From positions 1 to 37,095 of the forward strand of contig ONMG01000239.1 of assembly GCA_900318855.1 (NCBI GenBank): a DNA stretch of 37,095 bases, read 5' to 3'. A model generated the notes under the pieces. It did no database searches. It was not told the origin of the DNA and worked only from the letters and a program-made list of their open reading frames with translations. The stretch is from an uncultured Prevotella sp. (GTDB taxonomy: Bacteria > Bacteroidota > Bacteroidia > Bacteroidales > Bacteroidaceae). Below are positions 1 through 7,199 of this stretch, piece after piece. A program made the translations under genes and the position numbers. The stretch's first letter is position 1, and each line of letters begins with the position of its first letter.

Positions 1-817
1 CCTTGACCACTTCCACCGTCGACCAGTGGGGGAGAATGTTGTGCCCCATCATGCTGCACACCGAGAAGACAACGATTACAGCCAGAGCCCCTAAGAAGAT
101 GTAGACGGCCCGCTTACTCTCGGGCGCTATCTTCAGATTGAGCGTGGTGGCCGTGTTGCCGTAGATGTATTCGTAGGCTGCGGGGTCCTTAATCTTTTTG
201 AGGAATTCGGGGTCCTTGTCGAGGTCCAGGCCGCGATGCCAGCTGTAGGCCACAGCCATGAGGATGCCCACGATACAGGCCGGAATCGTGACCATGATGA
301 CTTGCAGATTGCTCACATTGAAACCGTGGTCGGCCGAGATGGCGGCAAATGCCACTACGGCCGCAGCAATGGGTGAGCAGGTGATGCCAATCTGAGAGGC
401 TATCGACGCGATGCCGCAGGGACGCTCGGGGCGGATGCCTTTCTTCAGCGCGATGTCGCAGATGATGGGCATGAGGGTGTAGACGACGTGCCCCGTTCCC
501 ACCAGCACTGTGAGTATGAAGGTGGAGAAGGGAGCCAGCAGCGTGATGCGGTCGGGATGCTTGCGCAGCAGTCGCTCGGCCACCTGTATCATCCAGTCCA
601 TCCCTCCCGATGCCTGGAGCATTCCGGCGCAGGTGACGGCGGCGATGATGATGTAGATGACGTCGGTAGGAGGAGTGCTGGGCTTGAGCTGGAAGCCGAA
701 CACCAGAATAGCAAGGCCGATGCCCGAGATGGCACCGAGCGCAAGTGAGCCGTAGCGGGCTCCTACCCATAGCGCAAGGAGCACTACAAGCAGTTCGATA
801 ATCATTGTTAGGGTCAT
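1..817 (-). CDS. dcuB: Anaerobic C4-dicarboxylate transporter, DcuA/DcuB family (3' end beyond the window)
   Basis: Inner-membrane carrier that exchanges or takes up C4-dicarboxylates such as fumarate, malate, aspartate and succinate. About 272 residues are visible and the reading frame runs off the left edge without a stop. I translated it by hand. The N-terminus (MIIELLVVLLALWVGARYG), the phrase LQASGGMDWMIQVAERLLR, the loop VGTGHVVYTLMPII and the segment RPERPCGIASIASQIGITCS are typical of DcuB/DcuA, and hydrophobic segments recur throughout. Two starts are possible: ATG at 817, used here, or ATG at 805, which fits the family N-terminus slightly better. The gene lies 101 bp downstream of hisC on the same strand and I see no clear promoter in the gap, so read-through from the his operon is possible. 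In an anaerobe this carrier would serve fumarate respiration or succinate export. The family is clear; the choice between DcuA and DcuB is less certain. Confidence 0.88.
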   Translation of the reverse strand, partial: MTLTMIIELLVVLLALWVGARYGSLALGAISGIGLAILVFGFQLKPSTPPTDVIYIIIAAVTCAGMLQASGGMDWMIQVAERLLRKHPDRITLLAPFSTFILTVLVGTGHVVYTLMPIICDIALKKGIRPERPCGIASIASQIGITCSPIAAAVVAFAAISADHGFNVSNLQVIMVTIPACIVGILMAVAYSWHRGLDLDKDPEFLKKIKDPAAYEYIYGNTATTLNLKIAPESKRAVYIFLGALAVIVVFSVCSMMGHNILPHWSTVEVVK

Positions 818-918
818 AATGTTGATTGTTTTTAGTGGCTCTTCGGTTAGGTGCCGTCGGGCCGGGATAGGTTGATGTTAGTCGGGGTCTCGCCTTCAGT
901 GGTGGGGCTGACCTGCAA

Positions 919-1950
919 TCAGACTTCTTGTCTGAGGGCGGCCAGCAGAGCGGCGTTCTCGCTCTTCGAGCCGATGGTGATGCGCAGACAGTTGTGGCAC
1001 AGGGCCACGCGCGTGCGGTTGCGCACGATGATGCCGCGCTCCACGAGGTAGTCGTAGGTGTGCTGGGCATCTCTCATCAGTGCCAGGAAGAAGTTGGCAT
1101 CGGTGGGATACACCTTCACGCACTGGGGCAGCTCGCTGAAGGCCTCCATAGTGCGCTCGCGCTCCAGCAGAATGGTCTTCACCCATTTCACCACCTCGTA
1201 GGGGTCGTCGAGCATCTCCGTGGCCTTCTCCTGGGTGAGCAGGTTCACGTTGTAGGGATACTTCACCTTGTTGAAGAGCTCTATGATGGGCTGCTCGGCA
1301 AAGGCCATTCCCAGCCTTATGGCGGCGCAGCCCCAGGCCTTGCTCATGGTGTTGAGCACGATGAGATTGTCTCTCCGTGGGACCTCGGTGCGCATCACGG
1401 GCTTCGAGGTGAAGTCGCTGTAGGCCTCATCCACTACGACGATGCCCTTGAAGCGCTCTACCACGCGCAGAATCTCCCGATGGTCGATGCAGTTGCCCGT
1501 AGGGTTGTTGGGACTGCAAATCCATATGAGCTTTGTGTTTGCGTCGCACCGCTCAAGCAGTTGCTCAGCCTTAATCTGATAGTGGTCGTCGAGCAGTACC
1601 GGCCGGTATTCCACGTCGTTGATGTCGGCACACACCTTATACATGCCGTAGGTGGGCTCTATTGCCACTACATTGTCGATGCCCGGTCGGCAGAATACGC
1701 GGTAGCAGAGGTCAATGGCCTCGTCGCTGCCGTTGCCTAAAAAGATGTTCTCGGCCCCGACACCTTTGATAGAGGCGATGCGGGCCTTCAGTTGGCGCTG
1801 CAGTGGGTCGGGATAGCGGTTGAGCGGACTGTTGTAAGGATTCTCGTTCGCATCGAGCAAGGCGTTGACCTTGCCCCCGCTATATTCGTTCCGGGCGCAG
1901 CTGTAGGGGGTGAGCGCTGCAATGTTGGGCCTTACGAGAGATTTGTCCAT
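919..1950 (-). CDS. hisC: Histidinol-phosphate aminotransferase
   Basis: PLP enzyme that transaminates imidazole-acetol phosphate with glutamate to give histidinol phosphate, a late step of cytoplasmic histidine synthesis. The 343-residue product is normal for the family. It has the N-terminal substrate motif LDANENPYNSPLNRYPDP (33-50), the PLP contacts SPNNPTG (146-152) and VVVDEAY (171-177, Asp174), the Schiff-base lysine in TMSKAWG (Lys204), and the phosphate-binding arginine in IRLG (Arg212). It is the third gene of hisG-hisD-hisC, 86 bp after hisD. In many Bacteroidales hisB follows hisC; here the next gene downstream is the dicarboxylate carrier instead. Control is probably from the promoter ahead of hisG. 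Confidence 0.95.
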   Translation of the reverse strand: MDKSLVRPNIAALTPYSCARNEYSGGKVNALLDANENPYNSPLNRYPDPLQRQLKARIASIKGVGAENIFLGNGSDEAIDLCYRVFCRPGIDNVVAIEPTYGMYKVCADINDVEYRPVLLDDHYQIKAEQLLERCDANTKLIWICSPNNPTGNCIDHREILRVVERFKGIVVVDEAYSDFTSKPVMRTEVPRRDNLIVLNTMSKAWGCAAIRLGMAFAEQPIIELFNKVKYPYNVNLLTQEKATEMLDDPYEVVKWVKTILLERERTMEAFSELPQCVKVYPTDANFFLALMRDAQHTYDYLVERGIIVRNRTRVALCHNCLRITIGSKSENAALLAALRQEV

Positions 1951-2036
1951 AGCTGTAATTTGAAGGGTTGACGAGTCTCCGGCAGATGGTTGCGGGGACC
2001 GTTGGTATGGGTTGTGAGCGAGTCGGGGGCGAGCCT

Positions 2037-3323
2037 TTACTCCTCCAGGCTCTTCAGTCTGACGGCCATAGCTCGGGCGTGGGCATCGAGATGCTCAGCG
2101 CGAGCCATCACCTCGACGGACGGACCGATGGAGCGCACGCCCTCGGCCGAGATATGCTGGAAGGTGATCTTGCGGCAGAAACTGTCGAGGTTCACTCCGT
2201 TGTAGGCTCTGGCATAGCCGTGTGTGGGCAGCGTGTGGTTGGTGCCGCTGGCGTAGTCGCCCGCGCTCTCACAGGAGTAGTTGCCGAGGAAGACACTGCC
2301 GGCATTGACCACTTTGGCCGCTAACAGGTCGCTCTGCGCTGTGGCCAGGATGAGATGCTCGGGGGCATAGGCGTTGCTGAGCTCCATGGCCTCGTCGAGC
2401 GTGCTCACAAGTACGAGGTGGGAGCTTTCGAGCGCTTTGGAGGCTGTCTCGCGGCGCGGCAGCGTGTCGAGCTGTATGCTGAGTTGCTGCTGAATCTCTT
2501 CCAGCCGCTGCTCCGATGTGGTGATGAGCATCACCTGCGAGTCGATGCCATGTTCGGCCTGGGAGAGCAGGTCGGCGGCGACAAATTCCGCACGGCAACT
2601 CTCGTCGGCCACCACGCACACCTCCGAAGGGCCGGCCGGCATGTCGATGGCTACGTCGTGCAGACTCACCTGCTGCTTGGCGGCCATGACGTACTGATTG
2701 CCGGGGCCAAAGATTTTATACACCTTGGGTACCGATTCTGTGCCGTAAGCCAGGGCTCCGATGGCCTGCACTCCGCCTGCCTTGAAAATGCGATGCACTC
2801 CTGCCACCTGGGCGGCTGCCACAATAGCCGGATTCACGTGGCCTTCGCGATTGGGGGGAGTACAGAGCACAATCTCCTTACAGCCCGCGATGACAGCCGG
2901 TGTGGCCAGCATCAGCACGGTGGAGAAGAGGGGGGCTGTGCCTCCGGGTATATAGAGTCCCACGCGCTCTATGGGCACGCTCTTCTGCCAGCACACCACT
3001 CCGGGGGCGGTCTCCACTTTGAGCTCGCTGAATCGCTGTGCGCTGTGGAAGGCGGCAATGTTGTTGTGAGCCAGTAGCAGTGCCTGCATCAGGTCGGGGC
3101 TCACCTGCTGGAGCGCCGCTTCCTTCTCCTCCTCTGCCATTTCCAAATCGGTGAGCTGTGCGTGGTCGAACTGCTGTTCATAGCGCTTTACGGCGTTGTC
3201 ACCGTTGTGGTGGACATCGGCCAGGATGCGGGCCACGGTGTCGTTGAGTTGCTCTGTGTTGAGGTGGGGTCTCACTGTGAGCGAGCCCCACGAGGCTTTG
3301 TCAGGATAACGTAGGATGTTCAT
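2037..3323 (-). CDS. hisD: Histidinol dehydrogenase
   Basis: Zinc-dependent cytoplasmic enzyme that carries out the last two steps of histidine synthesis, oxidising L-histidinol to L-histidine with two NAD+. The 428 residues are full length. The zinc ligands known from E. coli HisD can all be placed: Gln255 and His258 (LLSQAEHG), Asp356 (SAGDYASG) and His415 (EHLDAHARAM). The catalytic Glu-His pair is in NAYAPEHL (Glu322, His323). The signatures GLYIPGGTAPLFSTVLML and IDMPAGPSEV are also present. The start lies 4 bp after the hisG stop, so the two are probably translationally coupled. The enzyme appears intact and functional. Confidence 0.97.
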   Translation of the reverse strand: MNILRYPDKASWGSLTVRPHLNTEQLNDTVARILADVHHNGDNAVKRYEQQFDHAQLTDLEMAEEEKEAALQQVSPDLMQALLLAHNNIAAFHSAQRFSELKVETAPGVVCWQKSVPIERVGLYIPGGTAPLFSTVLMLATPAVIAGCKEIVLCTPPNREGHVNPAIVAAAQVAGVHRIFKAGGVQAIGALAYGTESVPKVYKIFGPGNQYVMAAKQQVSLHDVAIDMPAGPSEVCVVADESCRAEFVAADLLSQAEHGIDSQVMLITTSEQRLEEIQQQLSIQLDTLPRRETASKALESSHLVLVSTLDEAMELSNAYAPEHLILATAQSDLLAAKVVNAGSVFLGNYSCESAGDYASGTNHTLPTHGYARAYNGVNLDSFCRKITFQHISAEGVRSIGPSVEVMARAEHLDAHARAMAVRLKSLEE

Positions 3324-3327
3324 TGCT

Positions 3328-4179
3328 TCAAAGAATCATTTTCTCTATAGGTGTCACCAGGATGCCTTGTGCTCCCAGTTCGCGCAGCTTGCCGATAATC
3401 TCCCAAAAGCGCTTCTCGTCGAGCACCGTGTGGATGGAGCACCAGCCGTCGTCGGCCAGGGGTATCACCGTAGGGCTCTTGATGCCGGGGAGCACTGCCG
3501 TAATGGCGCTCACCTTGTCTCGGGGTGCGTTCATCATCACGTATTTTTTGTCCTGCGCCGAGCGCACGGCCTCGAATCTGAATTTGAGTTCCTCGAGCAC
3601 TTGCCGCTTCTCCTCGGGCAGCTGCTCATGGGCAATGAGCAGAGCCTCGCTCTTCATCACTACTTCGGCCTCACGCAGATTGTTGCTCACCAGGGTGGAG
3701 CCACTGCTCACGATGTCGAAGATAGCGTCGGCGAGCCCGATGCCTGGACTTATCTCCACACTGCCCGTGATGACGTGGATGTCGGCCTTCACGTGGTGGT
3801 CATCAAGATAGTGGCGCAGAATGTTGGGGTAGGAGGTGGCAATCTTCTTGCCATTGAACCAGTCCACACCACAGTAGCCGGCAGTCTTGGGAATGGCGAG
3901 CGAGAGTCTGCAGCGGCTGAAACCCAGATGGGCCTCAACGCTCACCTTCTCCCGGCGCTCGGTCAGCTCGTTCTCGCCCACTATACCGGCATCGGCCACA
4001 CCGAGTGCCACGCTCTGCGGAATGTCGTCGTCGCGGAGAAAGAGTACTTCAAGGGGATAATTGGAAGCTTCTACAAGCAGCGTGCGCTTGGCTGGCCCCA
4101 CTTTGATGCCGGCTTCGGAAAGGAGATTCATGCTGTCGTCGTAGAGGCGCCCTTTTGACTGAATTGCTATTCTGAACAT
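3328..4179 (-). CDS. hisG: ATP phosphoribosyltransferase, long (HisG-L) form
   Basis: Catalyses the first and committed step of histidine synthesis, condensing ATP and PRPP to phosphoribosyl-ATP. At 283 residues it is the long, homohexameric form with its own regulatory domain, so no HisZ partner is needed. Visible are the N-terminal IAIQSKGRLYDDSM, the motif GVADAGIVGENEL (60-72), the PRPP-binding loop DIVSSGSTLVSNN (155-167), and a C-terminal ACT-like regulatory domain from about residue 207, which in this family binds histidine for feedback inhibition. It is the first gene of the hisGDC cluster. A strong promoter lies 36-67 bp upstream and leaves a leader of only about 30 nt, too short for a his-leader-peptide attenuator, so feedback on the enzyme is probably a major control. 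Confidence 0.96.
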   Translation of the reverse strand: MFRIAIQSKGRLYDDSMNLLSEAGIKVGPAKRTLLVEASNYPLEVLFLRDDDIPQSVALGVADAGIVGENELTERREKVSVEAHLGFSRCRLSLAIPKTAGYCGVDWFNGKKIATSYPNILRHYLDDHHVKADIHVITGSVEISPGIGLADAIFDIVSSGSTLVSNNLREAEVVMKSEALLIAHEQLPEEKRQVLEELKFRFEAVRSAQDKKYVMMNAPRDKVSAITAVLPGIKSPTVIPLADDGWCSIHTVLDEKRFWEIIGKLRELGAQGILVTPIEKMIL

Positions 4180-4214
4180 CTTTGTCTACTTAATCGAATA
4201 ATCATGTTTGCTTG

Positions 4215-4246
4215 CAAAAGTAACGCAATTTATCGGTAGTTGCAAA
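4215..4246 (-). promoter_or_regulatory. Bacteroidetes-type promoter of hisGDC
   Basis: On the minus strand a TTTG (4246-4243) is followed after 20 bp by TACTTTTG (4222-4215), matching the Bacteroides -33/-7 consensus (TTTG, about 19-20 bp, TAnnTTTG). Transcription would start near 4208, about 30 nt before the hisG ATG. Confidence 0.75.
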
Positions 4247-4254
4247 TAAAAGTG

Positions 4255-4262
4255 TAACTTTG
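4255..4262 (+). promoter_or_regulatory. -7 element ahead of the lytic transglycosylase gene
   Basis: TAACTTTG matches TAnnTTTG and lies 16 bp before the ATG at 4279. No good TTTG is found at the usual distance (only TTTA near 4229), so the promoter is weaker or activator-dependent. The leader would be about 10 nt. Confidence 0.5.
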
Positions 4263-4278
4263 TGGCGATTTTCTCAAT

Positions 4279-5451
4279 ATGAAGCAACTTATCCTTTTCA
4301 TTCTCCTCGTTGCCGGTCTTGCGTCGTGTCAGCAGAAACGTGTGCAGACCACGCCCTGGGGTACCGTTGTGGGAGCCGACACGGCCGATGTGAGCTCCAC
4401 TTTCACGCTGACCGACATTCAGGACGAGGGCGAACTGCTCGCCCTCACCCTCTCGGGTCCCGACACCTATTACGACTATCATGGCCACGGCATGGGTGTG
4501 CAATATCTGCTCTGCGAGCAGTTTGCCAAGCAGATTGGAGTAGCCGTACGTGTGGAGGTGTGCCGCGACACCACCGAGATGGTGAAGCGGCTGCTCAATG
4601 GCGATGCCGACCTCATTGCCGTGCAACTGCCCCGAGGCATCCGGGGGCTGCGCTATTGCGGGGCCTCGGATGCGGGACGACGGACGCAGTGGGCGGTGAA
4701 GGCCGACAACAGCGAACTGGCCGACACGCTATCGCGCTGGTTCAAGCCCGAGATGACAGCCCGCATCCGTCGCGAAGAGTCGTTCCTGCTCTCGGCACGC
4801 AGCATCGAGCGACATGTCTATTCGCCCATGCTCGACCGCGCCGGTGGCGTCATCTCGCGCTACGACCGCTATTTTAAGATGTACGCACCCCTGGCCCGTT
4901 GGGACTGGCGCCTCATGGCCGCCCAGAGCTATCAGGAATCGTGCTTCGACCCTCAGGCCCGCTCTTGGGCCGGTGCGCAAGGACTCATGCAGATTATGCC
5001 TTCTACGGCCGACCATCTCGGTCTGCCATCCTCTCAGCTCACCGATCCTGAGATGAACATCGCAGCCGCGGCTAAGTATATAGCCCAGCTCAGTGGAAAG
5101 TTTAGTGACATCGGGGATGTGATTGAACGTCAGAACTTTGTACTGGCCAGCTACAACGGAGGTTACTGGCATGTGCGCGATGCCATGGCCTTGGCCCGGC
5201 AGCATGGCTACAATCCTCATCGTTGGGCTGAGGTGTCGCAGTTTGTGCTCCGTCTCAGCGACCCGGCCTATTATCGCAGTGCAGTGGTGAAAAACGGCTA
5301 TATGCGAGGTTCGGAGACTGTAGACTATGTGAACCGCATCCGTAAGCGTTATGCTCAGTATCGCGGTGTTGCTGGTGGCGGAGGCTTCACAGCTCCGGCT
5401 GGCAGCATGATGCCGGCGAGAGCCAATAAGAAATACCGCTTCCATGTGTAG
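4279..5451 (+). CDS. MltF-like lipoprotein lytic transglycosylase with shortened substrate-binding domain
   Basis: Predicted membrane-anchored murein lytic transglycosylase that cleaves the MurNAc-GlcNAc bond of peptidoglycan. It has a lipoprotein signal with lipobox LASC (Cys17), an N-terminal stretch related to bacterial solute-binding family 3 (about 48-160, with GELLALTLSGP and LLNGDADLIAVQLP), and a C-terminal SLT domain (about 200-370) with catalytic Glu220 in AAQSYQESCFDP, AQGLMQIMPSTA (233-244) and LASYNGG. It is 390 residues long. E. coli MltF and the Bacteroides relatives I recall have a full two-lobe binding domain and are longer; here LRYCG (125-128) runs almost directly into TQWAVKADNSELADTLSRW, as if the second lobe had been removed in frame. 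The catalytic domain looks intact. It stands alone, divergent from hisG. Confidence 0.88.
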   Translation: MKQLILFILLVAGLASCQQKRVQTTPWGTVVGADTADVSSTFTLTDIQDEGELLALTLSGPDTYYDYHGHGMGVQYLLCEQFAKQIGVAVRVEVCRDTTEMVKRLLNGDADLIAVQLPRGIRGLRYCGASDAGRRTQWAVKADNSELADTLSRWFKPEMTARIRREESFLLSARSIERHVYSPMLDRAGGVISRYDRYFKMYAPLARWDWRLMAAQSYQESCFDPQARSWAGAQGLMQIMPSTADHLGLPSSQLTDPEMNIAAAAKYIAQLSGKFSDIGDVIERQNFVLASYNGGYWHVRDAMALARQHGYNPHRWAEVSQFVLRLSDPAYYRSAVVKNGYMRGSETVDYVNRIRKRYAQYRGVAGGGGFTAPAGSMMPARANKKYRFHV

Positions 5452-5538
5452 CGCCCGATAGATGTCTTAAGAGTCGGACAACGGCGGCTGATTTTTGTTT
5501 TGTAGAGCAGCTGCCCGTCCCCGGCTTTCACCCTAAAG

Positions 5539-5567
5539 CCTTGCCCGTGACAAATCATGGGCGAAGG
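5539..5567. terminator. Stem-loop after the transglycosylase gene
   Basis: Imperfect stem of about 12 bp (CCTTGCCCGTGA, loop CAAA, TCATGGGCGAAGG) with one G-U pair and one bulged base, about 90 bp past the stop codon. No U-run follows, so a terminator role is only possible. Confidence 0.35.
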
Positions 5568-5678
5568 GCCAAGTAATGGCTCAGAAGAGAATGCGTGCGG
5601 AGGATGAGCAGATGGCTGCACGTAGATGCCCGTGAACACCGTAGATTCCGACGATTAATACGCCACCTTCCACAATCT

Positions 5679-5766
5679 ACGGCATATGGTGTACTAATCT
5701 ACGGCATATGGCGTACTATTGTCCGGCATATGGCGTACTATTGTCCGGCATATGGTGTACAATGTC
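5679..5766. repeat. Four tandem copies of a 22-bp element with core GGCATATGGYGTAC
   Basis: Units begin at 5679, 5701, 5723 and 5745, exactly 22 bp apart, each with GGCATATGG followed by T/C and GTAC. The centre CATATG is palindromic. The period is not a multiple of 3, so this is not a protein repeat. No spacers separate the units, so it is not CRISPR. The same core with the same period occurs at 16600-16665. A 22-bp period puts the sites on about the same face of the helix, as expected for repeated binding sites of one protein. Confidence 0.85.
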
Positions 5767-5864
5767 TGCCCCCGAGGGAAGCGAAGAGGATTCCGTGGGC
5801 ACACTATATTGGCATTAACTGATTCACGGAAAATATCCCGTGACCAAAAAATCGGCTCATAAAC

Positions 5865-5895
5865 TTGCGGGATTCGAAATCTTAATGTATTTTTG
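5865..5895 (+). promoter_or_regulatory. Promoter of the protease lipoprotein gene
   Basis: TTG (5865-5867), a 20-bp gap, then TATTTTTG (5888-5895) matches the Bacteroides consensus. Transcription would start near 5901. A TTG start at 5898 would overlap this signal, so the ATG at 5925 is preferred for the gene. Confidence 0.7.
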
Positions 5896-5924
5896 CCTTG
5901 AAAACGATATCAAAGAGTTACACT

Positions 5925-7007
5925 ATGACGCGTTACCACCTCTTACTTCTATGGCTTGCCGTCATCCTGCTGGCAGGCTGCAAGAAAGATCCTCAGGAGA
6001 TATTCAGTGAACAGAAGTCGGGCGTAGTGCTCATCTGCAATGAGTACTACTATGATATTACGCTCTCCGATGGTGACCATATCTATTTCTCAGGCCTCGA
6101 CAGCAACGGCAGCTTTGTGAATCTCACCGGCAACCTTGCTACCATCAAACAGCATCCCGGAGTGCTCAACGGTACGGGATTCTTCATTGACAAGGCGGGA
6201 CGAATTCTCACCAACCGCCACGTAGTAGCCCCCGAGGTGGACAAAAGCACTGTGAAGAACAATGTGAACCGCATCATCGAGAGCTTCACTCTGTCCATTC
6301 AAGCCTTGCAGGACTCCTTGAACCAGCGCTATCAGAGCATTGAGCTGTATGCCTCGCAGAACTCCTATCAGAATGAGTACGGCGAGACGGTGAGTCAGCT
6401 GAGCGGGGACGAGCTGAGTTCACTGCAAGAGGAGGTGGAGCATCTGAAGGAGCAGTACGACGAGGCAGAAAGCGTAAAGAACAGCCTGAGGAGCAACATA
6501 CTCAGCGACCACTTCACCATTCAGTTGCATTCTCAATTCGGCGTAGCCTTCGACGGCAGCGACGTCGACTCTTGGAACGACTTTATGAAAACACCATGCT
6601 CGCTGCTGCGCGTCTCCGAGGATGCCAACTCCGACCTTGCGCTTCTGCAACTCAAGACGGCTATGACGCCGCCCGACCACTTCGTGTTCGATATTGCCGG
6701 GGCCAATGCCAACTACGACGACAAGTTGCAAATCAATCAGACCGTCTTCATGATAGGCTATAATCATGGCGTGGCACTTGCCAAGACCGACAACGGCATC
6801 CGTGCGCAGTTCACGAGTGGCACCATCACTCAGCAGCCCGACGGCAAGCGCATCACCTACAGTATCCCGGCCATGCCCGGCTCCAGTGGCTCGCCCGTGG
6901 TCGATGAGCGTGGCAAGCTGATAGCCGTGAATTTCGCGGGCAGCAATGGCAGCGACAACTTCAACTTCGGCATTCCTCTGATGCGTGTGCTCACCTTTGT
7001 GCGCTGA
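5925..7007 (+). CDS. Lipoprotein with trypsin-like (HtrA/DegP-type) serine protease domain
   Basis: Predicted envelope serine protease. From the ATG at 5925 it has 360 residues, a lipoprotein signal ending LLAGC (Cys19) and a trypsin-fold domain with all three catalytic residues: His99 in ILTNRHVVAP, Asp237 in NSDLALLQL and Ser321 in MPGSSGSPVV. Oxyanion-loop and strand patterns match the S1C/HtrA group, but there is no PDZ domain after the catalytic domain. Between His and Asp lies a long polar helical insert (about residues 105-190, rich in E, Q, L and S), likely a coiled coil. An in-frame TTG at 5898 would add nine residues but falls on the predicted transcription start. The gene has its own promoter and is followed by nhaA after 192 bp. 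The substrate is unknown; it may act in envelope quality control or in cleaving a specific partner. Confidence 0.82.
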   Translation: MTRYHLLLLWLAVILLAGCKKDPQEIFSEQKSGVVLICNEYYYDITLSDGDHIYFSGLDSNGSFVNLTGNLATIKQHPGVLNGTGFFIDKAGRILTNRHVVAPEVDKSTVKNNVNRIIESFTLSIQALQDSLNQRYQSIELYASQNSYQNEYGETVSQLSGDELSSLQEEVEHLKEQYDEAESVKNSLRSNILSDHFTIQLHSQFGVAFDGSDVDSWNDFMKTPCSLLRVSEDANSDLALLQLKTAMTPPDHFVFDIAGANANYDDKLQINQTVFMIGYNHGVALAKTDNGIRAQFTSGTITQQPDGKRITYSIPAMPGSSGSPVVDERGKLIAVNFAGSNGSDNFNFGIPLMRVLTFVR

Positions 7008-7199
7008 ACGGGGGACCGCGATGATGCCATGCCCAGAGCAATTTTGATGAATGACCTTCAGTGCGTTCGCTGCCTGTCTGTGAGCTTGAGCAGTACCTCG
7101 TAAAAGAAGGAGGAACGAATCAAGCCGGACTCTATCGGACGGACATGGAAGGATGACAACAGAATATTCACAACAAGGAAAAGTTTAGCTTTCACTATT

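Larger units (their letters stand above)
5452..5897. other. Non-coding stretch between the transglycosylase and protease genes
   Basis: No convincing gene. An open frame at 5595-5822 crosses the 22-bp repeat cluster, shows no family resemblance, and has no usable start signal. The stretch holds a stem-loop (5539-5567), a four-copy 22-bp tandem repeat (5679-5766) and the promoter of the next gene (5865-5895). Confidence 0.7.

Noticed and set aside
5679..5766. CRISPR array
   Set aside because: Units are contiguous at 22 bp with no variable spacers between constant repeats; only three to four units, and no cas genes.
5595..5822. Small protein of 75 residues
   Set aside because: The frame runs across the 22-bp repeat, whose period shifts frame at every unit; no family resemblance and no start signal.
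5898..5924. Upstream TTG start for the protease lipoprotein
   Set aside because: It falls on the predicted transcription start, just after the -7 box; the ATG at 5925 gives a normal lipoprotein signal.
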